From: an uncultured Acidobacteriota bacterium
GTDB lineage: Bacteria; Acidobacteriota; Terriglobia; Terriglobales; Acidobacteriaceae
DNA length: 6,807 nucleotides
NCBI GenBank assembly: GCA_903832475.1
Contig: CAILBQ010000684.1
Coordinates: 1 to 6,807, forward strand
Direction: 5' to 3'
Positions 1 through 6,088 of this stretch are shown piece after piece (within the stretch, counting starts at the first letter, position 1; each line of letters opens with the position of its first letter). Made by a program: the position numbers and the translations under genes. A model generated the notes under the pieces. It saw nothing but the letters and a program-made list of their open reading frames with translations. It was not told the origin of the DNA and searched no databases.

Positions 1-387
1 GAGCGGGCCGCAAGCTACAAAAAGGGCGGAAGCGTCATATTGCCACGGGCGCACCTCGGCGAGACAGGCCAGGAAAATATAAAGCGCTGTCGAGAAAAGA
101 GTAAGGGCGGCCATGCGGCGGGAGCTGACGACTGTTTGCTGAGGAACGGTCGCCCACATAAAGAAAATGGCTGCTTCCACTAGCGACGTCACACCAACGA
201 TTTCCCCTAGCAAGCCGGGAAGCCCTGGCAAAGTCATGACACAGAAACCGACAAAATGGATGGCGATGAACACCCAACCGACGAGCCAAAGGCGGTGGGT
301 CGCGGTGTGGCTGCGCTTCAAGATGGAGAAGAAAGCAAACGCGAGGGCGGCGATCGCCAGGATGTCCGGCATTTTCGACCAATCCAT
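1..387 (-). CDS. Partial multi-pass membrane protein (N-terminal 129 residues)
   Basis: This frame is open from an ATG at 387-385 to the left edge of the window, so only the N-terminal 129 codons are present. The start has a strong ribosome site: AGGAGG lies 6 bases upstream of the ATG. The product is very hydrophobic, with likely membrane segments near residues 8-24, 34-52, 60-80, 93-111 and from 118 onward, and short basic turns (KRSHTATHR at 24-32, SRR at 89-91) between them. No catalytic domain is visible before the edge. N-terminal multi-helix blocks of this kind often precede a signalling domain such as GGDEF or a histidine kinase, but that part would lie outside the window, so the function is unknown. 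The gene is on the same strand as murA, 292 bases behind it, and is probably expressed separately. Confidence 0.75.
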   Translation of the reverse strand, partial: MDWSKMPDILAIAALAFAFFSILKRSHTATHRLWLVGWVFIAIHFVGFCVMTLPGLPGLLGEIVGVTSLVEAAIFFMWATVPQQTVVSSRRMAALTLFSTALYIFLACLAEVRPWQYDASALFVACGPL

Positions 388-498
388 CGCTCTCCTCCTC
401 TCTGAAGAGATTTCCTAGCAGTGCACTTCTTCAAGCATCCCTGATTTTGGCAGAATTGCTCATCCCCGTATGGTGTTATCCGGGAGACCTTTGTTGGT

Positions 499-589
499 AC
501 GCAGGTACCCCATCGAGAGGGTACTGATTTCTGTTGCGTAGCGCAGATGGGTTACTAAGGAGATTCTAACGCAGGTAGTTTCCGAGAGG
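499..589. repeat. Imperfect direct repeat, two copies 70 bases apart
   Basis: Two sites share the pattern ACGCAGGTA, then 5-6 variable bases, then CGAGAGG. Copy one is 499-520 (spacer CCCCAT) and copy two is 569-589 (spacer GTTTC). Both 9-base and 7-base blocks are identical between copies. The arrangement could be a pair of protein-binding sites upstream of the leftward membrane gene or a duplicated RNA element. No family is recognised. Confidence 0.5.
505..555 (-). promoter_or_regulatory. Possible switching stem-loops upstream of the membrane gene
   Basis: GTACCC (505-510) and GGGTAC (519-524) form a perfect 6-bp hairpin with an 8-base loop. The same left arm, extended to GTACCCCATC (505-514), also pairs with GATGGGTTAC (546-555) at 9 of 10 positions, enclosing the rest. 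The two pairings cannot coexist. The site is about 120 bases upstream of the ATG at 387, which would fit a leader RNA read leftwards. It matches no riboswitch class that I recognise, and the regulatory role is inference. Confidence 0.3.
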
Positions 590-600
590 ACGCTTTCCAC

Positions 601-625
601 TTGAGGAAAGGCTCATTGAGGAAAG
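601..625. repeat. Tandem TTGAGGAAAG repeat
   Basis: The 10-base word TTGAGGAAAG occurs at 601-610 and again at 616-625, a period of 15. It lies between the end of murA and the duplicated motif further left. No function can be assigned. Confidence 0.5.
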
Positions 626-679
626 TGCTTGTGGGACGGCCGGCGGAGGCTCTCGGTCGCTGCGGTCCGATCCCAGAGC

Positions 680-1984
680 TTACTTCACTGCAACGATTTC
701 TTCGCGTGACGCGAAGACGTTGCCCATGCGCCGAATTTGCGCTCCGACGCCGCGCAGTTTTTCTTCGATGCGCTCATAACCACGATCCATGTGGTAGACG
801 CGATCAAGGATAGACTCGCCATCCGCTACAAGTGCTGCCAGGACGAGGGAAGCAGAAGCGCGCAGATCGGAACACATGACGGCTGCGGCGGAAAGCGAGG
901 TTCTTCCGCGGACTGTCGCAGTACGACCGTCGACAGCGATGTTTGCGCCCATGCGCACGAGTTCCTGGACATGCATAAAGCGGTTCTCAAAAATGTTCTC
1001 GCGCACTTGAGAAACGCCTTCCGATTGCGTAGCGAGAGCCATGTATTGCGCCTGCATATCGGTCGGGAAGCCGGGATACTCCTGGGTGGAGATGTCAGTT
1101 GCGCGCAGATCTCCATCGGCTCGAACACGGACGGTTTCGGCATTGAGAATGTCGATGCGGGCGCCGGCCTCCTGAAGTTTTGAGAGGATAGCACCCAAGT
1201 GGGCCGGATTGCAGTTCGAGACAATCAGGTCTCCACCGGTGATGGCGCCTGCGACCAGAAACGTACCCGCTTCGATACGGTCGGGATTGATGCGGTGTCG
1301 AACGCCGTGAAGCCGCGAAACACCCTGAACGCGTATGGTTGGGGTTCCGGCTCCTTCGATTTTGGCACCCATGCCGGTGAGCATGGTGGCGAGGTCGGTG
1401 ACTTCGGGCTCTCTCGCGCAGTTTTCGAAGATTGTCTCGCCGTCGGCCAGAACGGCGGCCATGAGGAGGTCTTCGGTGCCGGTCACAGTGATTTTGTCGA
1501 AGACGATGTGTGCGCCATGGAGGCGCTCGGCACGGGCTTCGAGATAACCGTGCTCCTGAGTGATGAGGGCTCCCATCTTCTCCAGGCCTTTTAAGTGGAG
1601 ATCAATAGGGCGGCCGCCGATTGCGCAGCCGCCGGGCATCGCAACGCGGGCCATTCCGCAGCGGGCAATCAGCGGGCCGAGGACCAGCGAACTGGCTCGC
1701 ATGGTTTTTACGATTTCATACTTGGCGACGGGGTCGGAGAGAGTGCGGCAACTGATGGTAGTTCGATGCTGGGCACGTCCATAGCCGAGTTCGACCTCGG
1801 CGCCCATGGAAGCAAGCAACTTGCGCTCGGTCTCAATGTCTTGAACCTGGGGGACGTTTTCGAGTGTGACGTCGTCCTCGGTGAGGATGGCGGCTGCCAT
1901 GCAGGGAAGGGCCGAGTTTTTGGCTCCTGAAACGCGAATAGTGCCGACCAGCGGATTGCCGCCGCGAACTACAAACTTATCCAT
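680..1984 (-). CDS. murA: UDP-N-acetylglucosamine 1-carboxyvinyltransferase (MurA)
   Basis: MurA transfers the enolpyruvyl group of phosphoenolpyruvate to the 3'-OH of UDP-GlcNAc in the cytoplasm, the first committed step of peptidoglycan synthesis and the target of fosfomycin. The 434 residues match the family length (E. coli has 419). Visible landmarks are the N-terminal SGAKNSALP with Lys22 and Asn23, the PEP-binding/catalytic Cys120 in PGGCAIGGRPIDLH (the Cys115 equivalent, so a fosfomycin-sensitive type rather than the Cys-to-Asp type), Asp309 in FPTDMQ (Asp305 equivalent) and Arg402 in HMDRGYE (Arg397 equivalent). The ATG gives the usual MDKFVVRGG start. An AGGAG lies upstream, but 12 bases away, which is long. 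The gene follows murQ on the same strand after 156 bases, so co-transcription is possible; no clear promoter of its own is seen. Confidence 0.97.
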   Translation of the reverse strand: MDKFVVRGGNPLVGTIRVSGAKNSALPCMAAAILTEDDVTLENVPQVQDIETERKLLASMGAEVELGYGRAQHRTTISCRTLSDPVAKYEIVKTMRASSLVLGPLIARCGMARVAMPGGCAIGGRPIDLHLKGLEKMGALITQEHGYLEARAERLHGAHIVFDKITVTGTEDLLMAAVLADGETIFENCAREPEVTDLATMLTGMGAKIEGAGTPTIRVQGVSRLHGVRHRINPDRIEAGTFLVAGAITGGDLIVSNCNPAHLGAILSKLQEAGARIDILNAETVRVRADGDLRATDISTQEYPGFPTDMQAQYMALATQSEGVSQVRENIFENRFMHVQELVRMGANIAVDGRTATVRGRTSLSAAAVMCSDLRASASLVLAALVADGESILDRVYHMDRGYERIEEKLRGVGAQIRRMGNVFASREEIVAVK

Positions 1985-2139
1985 TACCGGCGATTACTCC
2001 TGAATTTCCAGTGTAAATCGAGGTCTTGGACTTGTGCGGCTTGGGCACTCTTTTCGAAACATTCCCGATATACAGGCCGACGCGGCACGATGACGTCGCG
2101 CTTGAGGATGACGTCCAATGGCCGCAACTGAACCGTCGA
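1985..2139 (-). other. Spacer between murQ and murA with a small open frame
   Basis: After the murQ TGA (2142-2140) the same frame stays open for about 50 codons and ends in a TAA that overlaps the murA ATG by one base (TAATG). The first 21 codons after the TGA mostly end in G or C, as in the real genes here; the second half does not. The frame has only TTG or GTG starts and no good ribosome site. It could be an eroded or read-through tail of murQ, a coupling peptide for murA, or chance. A 9-base direct repeat, GATGACGTC on the plus strand (2089-2097 and 2107-2115), lies inside it. Confidence 0.25.
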
Positions 2140-3111
2140 TCAGAGTTCGAGCACAGTATCTTCGATGGCCAAGCGCACATTGCCATCGGATTTAGCGAGC
2201 CGTCGCACGGCCTCTGGCTTGTCCACCTTTGCCTTAAGCATGACCAGAGCCACTGGTACGCTGCGGCCGGCGCTCTTGATGGTGTTTACGGCGGTTTCCC
2301 GGTCAATATTGCAGGCGCGCATGAGGATGCGAATACCCCGCTCGACCAGCTTGGAATTCTGCATGTGCACGTTGACCATCAGGTTTTCGTAGACATAGCC
2401 CAACCGAGTCATGGTGCCGGTGGTGATCATATTCAGGACCATTTTCTGGGCCGTGCCGGCTTTCATGCGGGTTGAGCCGGAAATTACTTCAGGGCCTACG
2501 TCAGCAACGATTGCAATATCCGCAGCCGAGGCGAGCGGGGTGTCGTAATTGCAGGTCACAGCTGCGGTTTTGGCTCCGCGCGCTCGGGCGTAGGCGACCG
2601 CGGCGACGACGTAGGGAGTTCTCCCGGATGCGGAGAGACCAATCACCACATCTTTGCGAGTGGGGCGGCGGCGCGCAATGTCCCGCTGGCCGAGTTCCTC
2701 GGAATCTTCATTGACCTCGACGGCCGAAGCTAAAGCCTTGGGCCCACCGGCCATGATGTATTGAACCTGTCCGGGCACAGTCGAATAGGTGGGGGGACAT
2801 TCGGAGGAATCGAGGGCGGCGATGCGACCGCTGGACCCGGCTCCGACATAGATCAGCCTGCCGCCATCTCGAAGGCTGCGAGCTACCTGGTCGATCACCT
2901 GGGCGATCTCCGGGAGAGCCTTTTTGACGGCCGCAGCGACTTTCGAGTCCTCATGATTGATGATCCGCGCAATTTCCAGGGCCGACTTGGTATCGAGCCC
3001 TTGCGAAGCCTCATTTTGACTCTCGGTTGTGAGCTGTTGGAGCAGCGCCGCCGAATCTCGCTTCGGTTTCTCTGTCGTACCCGTGGGTTCTTGCGTCGTG
3101 CTCATCAGCAT
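2140..3111 (-). CDS. murQ: N-acetylmuramic acid 6-phosphate etherase (MurQ)
   Basis: MurQ cleaves the lactyl ether of MurNAc-6-phosphate to give GlcNAc-6-phosphate and D-lactate, a cytoplasmic step of peptidoglycan recycling. From the ATG at 3111 the product has 323 residues against about 298 in E. coli, with a low-complexity N-terminal extension of roughly 25. The SIS sugar-isomerase fold spans about 70-230, with family signatures GGRLIYVGAGSSGR (83-96), SSECPPTY (102-109), SASGRTPYV (160-168) and GSTRMKAGTAQK (212-223). Glu104 and Glu135 align with the two catalytic glutamates. A TTG at 3162 would give 340 residues, but that TTG falls in the -35 element of a likely promoter whose -10 (TACAAT) lies between it and the ATG, so I prefer the ATG (AGGG about 11 bases upstream). 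The gene lies between the serine hydrolase and murA on the same strand. Confidence 0.95.
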   Translation of the reverse strand: MLMSTTQEPTGTTEKPKRDSAALLQQLTTESQNEASQGLDTKSALEIARIINHEDSKVAAAVKKALPEIAQVIDQVARSLRDGGRLIYVGAGSSGRIAALDSSECPPTYSTVPGQVQYIMAGGPKALASAVEVNEDSEELGQRDIARRRPTRKDVVIGLSASGRTPYVVAAVAYARARGAKTAAVTCNYDTPLASAADIAIVADVGPEVISGSTRMKAGTAQKMVLNMITTGTMTRLGYVYENLMVNVHMQNSKLVERGIRILMRACNIDRETAVNTIKSAGRSVPVALVMLKAKVDKPEAVRRLAKSDGNVRLAIEDTVLEL

Positions 3112-3134
3112 TTGGTCTACATCCCTGATCTTTG

Positions 3135-3162
3135 ATTGTAGCTGTTCCTGGAGCGGGCGCAA
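3135..3162 (-). promoter_or_regulatory. Likely sigma70-type promoter of murQ
   Basis: On the minus strand TTGCGC (3162-3157) is followed by a 16-base spacer and TACAAT (3140-3135), five of six matches to the -10 consensus. Transcription would begin near 3128, some 17 bases before the preferred murQ ATG at 3111. The -35 match is only three of six, so this call rests on the -10 and the position. Confidence 0.4.
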
Positions 3163-3179
3163 TGAGCCATTTGTGACGC

Positions 3180-3220
3180 TTTCGAGGAATGGAAGTTTTC
3201 TAATTACTCCCTGCTCGAAA
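3180..3220. repeat. Inverted repeat upstream of murQ
   Basis: TTTCGAG (3180-3186) and CTCGAAA (3214-3220) are a perfect 7-base inverted repeat with a 27-base AT-leaning centre. It sits between the stop of the serine hydrolase and the murQ promoter. It has no T run, so it is not an intrinsic terminator; an operator or a weak RNA stem is possible. Confidence 0.35.
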
Positions 3221-3243
3221 ATGTCTAAATCTACCCGGTACTG

Positions 3244-4311
3244 TCATTTACATGCTCTGCGAAGGGCGTCGTGCAGAATGGGACGAACCTCCCGAATGGC
3301 TTGCGACTCACGGTTTGGCCAAGTCCGATTCGAGAGCAGGACGACGCTCAAACCGGCCTCGCGATCAATCCACAGTGAACATCCGGAATAACCCAGATGA
3401 CCGAGCGACCTTCCCGAAAAATAGGTTCCGGAGGAGGAGTTGTCAGATGGCGTATCCCAGCCGAGCGCGCGTGAACTGCCTGCAGGCAATTGGCGTTGCC
3501 CGAACAGTTCGACGGTCTCGGGCTGGAAAAGTGAGAAGTCTCCTGGCTTGAGGATGGTGCGGGAGAATCGAAGGAGATCCGGTACGTTCGAAAACAGGCC
3601 AGCGTGCCCTGCCACCCCTCGCATCAGGTGGGCGTGCTCGTCCTGGACTTCACCCTGGATACGACGTTGTCGGAAGAGTTCGTCGATTTCGGTTGGTGGA
3701 ATTTGAGAGCGAATCCACATCGGAGGACAAAAGCCGGTGGACTCCATTCCCAGAGGAATGCAAATCTCGCGGTGAACAAACGTTGCAAGGTCCTCCCGGA
3801 TCACTGTCTCGAGTGCCTTTCCAAGGAGAATAAATCCAGGGTCGGAATAGGTGGCACGACTCCCGGGCTCGGCTTCCAGAGGCAGGGAGAGGCATCCGCG
3901 CAGAATGTCAGCAGGCGTGGTTGCGGTATGGAAGAGCGGGACGTAGCCCGGAAGACCTGAGGAGTGTGCCAACAAGTGCCGGATTGTGACTCTCCATGCA
4001 TGCTCTCCAGGGTTTCGGCCGACCACAAAACCGGGCAGGAATTCGCCGAGGGGCTGGTCAAGATCGAGAAGGTCCCTTTGGTAGAGCAGCATGGCAGTTG
4101 CAGTGGTGGCGACAACCTTGGTCAAACTCGCTATGTCATAGAGAGTTTCGGGAGTGACGGCCGGGGAGTCGGGTTCATACGTCAGAGCTCCGATTGCGTC
4201 CACGATCCGTTCCTGACCGGGCCGGTCAAGTCCGTAGGCGCAACCCGGAAATCCTCGGTCCAGGATGGCCTTCTGCAAAATACTTTCAACTTCTGCTATG
4301 CGTGGCCGCAA
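3244..4311 (-). CDS. Serine hydrolase, beta-lactamase/AmiE-like family (S12)
   Basis: This 355-residue protein belongs to the Pfam Beta-lactamase (PF00144) group. The nucleophile motif is Ser62-Leu-Thr-Lys65, the second motif is Tyr155-Ser-Asp157 (class C enzymes have YxN), and the third is His305-Leu-Gly307 in place of KTG. LAHSSGLPGY (114-123) and GVAGHAGLFS (232-241) are typical of relatives linked to wall recycling. In Bacillus subtilis a family member (AmiE/YbbE) is in the murQ operon and removes peptides from MurNAc, and here murQ follows directly, so a role on muropeptides is the best inference; an esterase or D-aminopeptidase is also possible. No signal peptide is seen, so it is probably cytoplasmic, unlike secreted AmiE. 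The start is TTG with AGGGG about 5 bases upstream; a TAA lies 10 codons before it in frame and no suitable ATG exists. Confidence 0.88.
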   Translation of the reverse strand: MRPRIAEVESILQKAILDRGFPGCAYGLDRPGQERIVDAIGALTYEPDSPAVTPETLYDIASLTKVVATTATAMLLYQRDLLDLDQPLGEFLPGFVVGRNPGEHAWRVTIRHLLAHSSGLPGYVPLFHTATTPADILRGCLSLPLEAEPGSRATYSDPGFILLGKALETVIREDLATFVHREICIPLGMESTGFCPPMWIRSQIPPTEIDELFRQRRIQGEVQDEHAHLMRGVAGHAGLFSNVPDLLRFSRTILKPGDFSLFQPETVELFGQRQLPAGSSRALGWDTPSDNSSSGTYFSGRSLGHLGYSGCSLWIDREAGLSVVLLSNRTWPNRESQAIREVRPILHDALRRACK

Positions 4312-4502
4312 AAAGCCCCCTTGGTGCTTCCCATGCCTTTAGGAATTCTCTTGATTCGCATCGTACCCCCAATCGTCCCGCTTCCATACGGGGGGCCGCA
4401 GAATTAATTTGTGACACCAGGATCTCGGAGCTATCCTGAGGTTCGATCTAGACGTCTATGAAAGCAGTAGACCCTAAGGCGCGGCAGATTTTGGAGGCAA
4501 GT
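4312..4502. promoter_or_regulatory. Divergent intergenic region
   Basis: This spacer separates the leftward serine hydrolase from the rightward exported-protein gene and must hold both promoters. The rightward promoter candidate is annotated separately. I see no good leftward -35/-10 pair. A direct repeat ATCGTaCCC / ATCGTCCCG (4360 and 4372, period 12) and a C5/G6 inverted repeat (4366-4370 with 4390-4395) lie in the middle and could be binding sites. Confidence 0.4.
4409..4437 (+). promoter_or_regulatory. Candidate promoter for the exported-protein/lepB pair
   Basis: TTGTGA (4409-4414) and TATCCT (4432-4437) are separated by exactly 17 bases and each match the sigma70 consensus at four of six positions. 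Transcription would start near 4444, leaving a leader of about 60 bases before the preferred GTG at 4503. Confidence 0.35.
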
Positions 4503-5429
4503 GTGGGCAGAATGCAGAAGGTCTGGATCGCAACAGCAGCCACAGCCCTCTCTGTCAGCGGATGGAGTCAGACGGTTGCGCCCCCGCTACCCGACAGTGA
4601 CCAGGCTGTGCAGGCTTCACAGACCGGCGCCACGGCGAACGAGCGACCCGCAAACGAACAAGGGGCAGCCGGGAGCGCGGTCCAGGGGGAAGGCCCGGCC
4701 AGTCCAGCAAAAAAGATCTACACGGTTCCGGCAGGGACGAAGGTGCTTCTGCAGCTTCGCAGCGCCGTGAACACCAAGAGCGCCAAACCTGGAGACGGAG
4801 TTTACCTGGCATCTACATTTCCGGTAGTGGTGGGAACGCGGGTTCTCATTCCGGCGGGTGTTTACGTACAGGGAATAGTGGACAGTGTGGTGCGTCCCGG
4901 CCGCGTGAAGGGCCGTGCCCAGCTCAATTTGCACTTTACCTCAATGATTTTTCCCAACGGGAGTGTTGTGGAGGTTCCCGGGATTATCAACAGTCTTCCC
5001 GGTGCGCACGACCGGAGCGTCGATGCTGAGGGAAAAGTCGAACAGAATAGCAGCAAGGGCCACGATGTTGCAGAAGCTGCCAAGATTGGGCTGGAGGGAG
5101 CCGGGGTCGGCACGATTGGAGGAGCCGCGGCGGGGCATCCTCTCGAGGGGTTGGCGATCGGTGGACTAGGGGGCGCGGCAGTCGGCGCAGCCGTTGCGCT
5201 ATTCACGCGCGGTAACGACATCAATATCGAGAACGGAACCCCGGTGGAAATGGTATTGCAGCGCCCTCTCATTCTCGAGGAAACAAACTTGTCCACAGCG
5301 CCGGGCGATGGCTATGCGGCGGGTTCCGCGTTTTATCCAGCACAGTCTGGTCAGCCCCGGCGGCTGGACAAACCTGGCGTACCAAGAGCTCAGGTAATTT
5401 GTCCTCCTGGCGGCCTGGGATGCCAGTGA
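4503..5429 (+). CDS. Exported VirB10-like protein with a glycine-zipper segment
   Basis: I prefer the GTG at 4503, which has GGAGG 5 bases upstream and gives a 308-residue protein starting with a compact signal peptide (basic QK, then WIATAATALSVSG, residues 7-20). An ATG at 4458 would add 15 residues ahead of it with no ribosome site; an ATG at 4512 is a third option. After a Gln/Ala/Pro-rich linker (25-70), residues 72-162 carry YTVPAGTKVLLQL, GTRVLIPAGVYVQGIVD and a segment ending in FPNGSVVEVPG. These resemble the beta-barrel core of TrbI/VirB10 secretion proteins. Residues 196-234 are a Gly/Ala-rich zipper that could insert in a membrane. Near the end, Cys300 and Cys307 could form a disulphide. 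No other secretion-system gene is nearby, so a conjugation role is not supported; it is probably a periplasmic or outer-membrane envelope protein. lepB follows after 30 bases. Confidence 0.8.
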   Translation: MGRMQKVWIATAATALSVSGWSQTVAPPLPDSDQAVQASQTGATANERPANEQGAAGSAVQGEGPASPAKKIYTVPAGTKVLLQLRSAVNTKSAKPGDGVYLASTFPVVVGTRVLIPAGVYVQGIVDSVVRPGRVKGRAQLNLHFTSMIFPNGSVVEVPGIINSLPGAHDRSVDAEGKVEQNSSKGHDVAEAAKIGLEGAGVGTIGGAAAGHPLEGLAIGGLGGAAVGAAVALFTRGNDINIENGTPVEMVLQRPLILEETNLSTAPGDGYAAGSAFYPAQSGQPRRLDKPGVPRAQVICPPGGLGCQ

Positions 5430-5459
5430 AAAGTCGAGAGCGAGTAAAATAGACGAAGC

Positions 5460-6068
5460 ATGGATGTAACGACGCCTAAGATGGAAGACGAGCCTGCGCT
5501 TCAGCAGGAGGGGAGTTTCCCTGTGCTGACGCCCGCTCATGCAGAGCCGGTGCGGCGTGTTTCAACCGTGAAGCTCTGGATGCGAGACATTTTCTTCTCC
5601 GCACTGGCGTCCATCCTGTTCATTACCTTCCTCTATCAACCGGTACGTGTGGAGGGAATCAGCATGCTTCCCCGGCTGGAGGATCAGGACCGTCTCTTCA
5701 TCAACAAGTTTGTCTACCACTTTTCCTCCATTGAACGCGGCGATGTCGTGGTGTTCCATTATCCGCGCAATCCGCAAGTAAGCTACATCAAGCGAATCGT
5801 CGCTTTGCCTGGCGACCGGTTACGCATCGATCGCGGACAGGTATATGTGAACGATCGCCCGATCAGCGAGCCCTACGTTCCTGCGGAGTATCGCGATACC
5901 AAGTCGTATGACGAGATGGTGGTTCCGGCGAACCAGTTTTATGTATTAGGCGATCACAGGTCGATTGCCCAGGACAGCCGCGATTTTGGGCCTGTGTCAC
6001 GAAATCTTATCTATGGAAAAGCCGCGTTTGTGTACTGGCCATCGCAGGACGTGGGAGTCGTTCACTAG
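5460..6068 (+). CDS. lepB: Signal peptidase I (LepB)
   Basis: LepB is the membrane serine protease that removes signal peptides from exported preproteins on the outer face of the inner membrane. The 202-residue protein has a cytoplasmic N-terminal stretch, one transmembrane helix at about 43-60, the nucleophile Ser68 in VEGISMLP, and the general base Lys111 in YIKRIVALPGD. It is short, with a single anchor, unlike the two-anchor E. coli enzyme (324 residues). Box E reads GDHRSIAQDSR (164-174): Asp172, Ser173 and Arg174 are kept, but the usual Asn is His166 and the Ser corresponding to E. coli Ser278 is Ala170. No good ribosome site precedes the ATG. A TAAAAT at 5445-5450 could start a nearly leaderless transcript, otherwise the gene is read through from the exported-protein gene 30 bases upstream. 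An ATG at codon 8 is an alternative start. Confidence 0.96.
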   Translation: MDVTTPKMEDEPALQQEGSFPVLTPAHAEPVRRVSTVKLWMRDIFFSALASILFITFLYQPVRVEGISMLPRLEDQDRLFINKFVYHFSSIERGDVVVFHYPRNPQVSYIKRIVALPGDRLRIDRGQVYVNDRPISEPYVPAEYRDTKSYDEMVVPANQFYVLGDHRSIAQDSRDFGPVSRNLIYGKAAFVYWPSQDVGVVH

Positions 6069-6088
6069 TGTTGCGGAGACGCCTCTGC

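Larger units (their letters stand above)
388..679. other. Non-coding, repeat-rich spacer between murA and the membrane gene
   Basis: No convincing gene is seen in these 292 bases. They hold a near-duplicate motif (499-520 and 569-589), a short hairpin (505-524) that competes with a longer pairing (505-514 with 546-555), a small TGCG/CGCA hairpin (535-545) and a tandem TTGAGGAAAG repeat (601-625). The stretch may be the 5' leader of the membrane gene read leftwards, or the 3' region of murA. I see no G/C hairpin followed by a T run behind murA, so there is no obvious intrinsic terminator. Confidence 0.6.

Noticed and set aside
35..382. Leftward 115-codon frame inside the partial membrane gene
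   Set aside because: It is out of phase with the frame from ATG 387, which has a strong ribosome site and membrane-helix pattern; this one is Arg/His/Pro-rich with no ribosome site, as expected of a shadow frame.
505..589. c-di-GMP (GEMM) riboswitch upstream of the membrane gene
   Set aside because: Considered because such membrane proteins often carry GGDEF domains, but the conserved GEMM core and tetraloop-receptor pattern could not be found on either strand.
1199..1594. Rightward 131-codon frame opposite murA
   Set aside because: It is complementary to conserved MurA coding sequence and has no independent start signals.
2026..2475. Rightward 149-codon frame opposite murQ
   Set aside because: It lies almost entirely opposite murQ, whose motifs are unmistakable, and its residues are those expected from reading the complement of a GC-rich gene.
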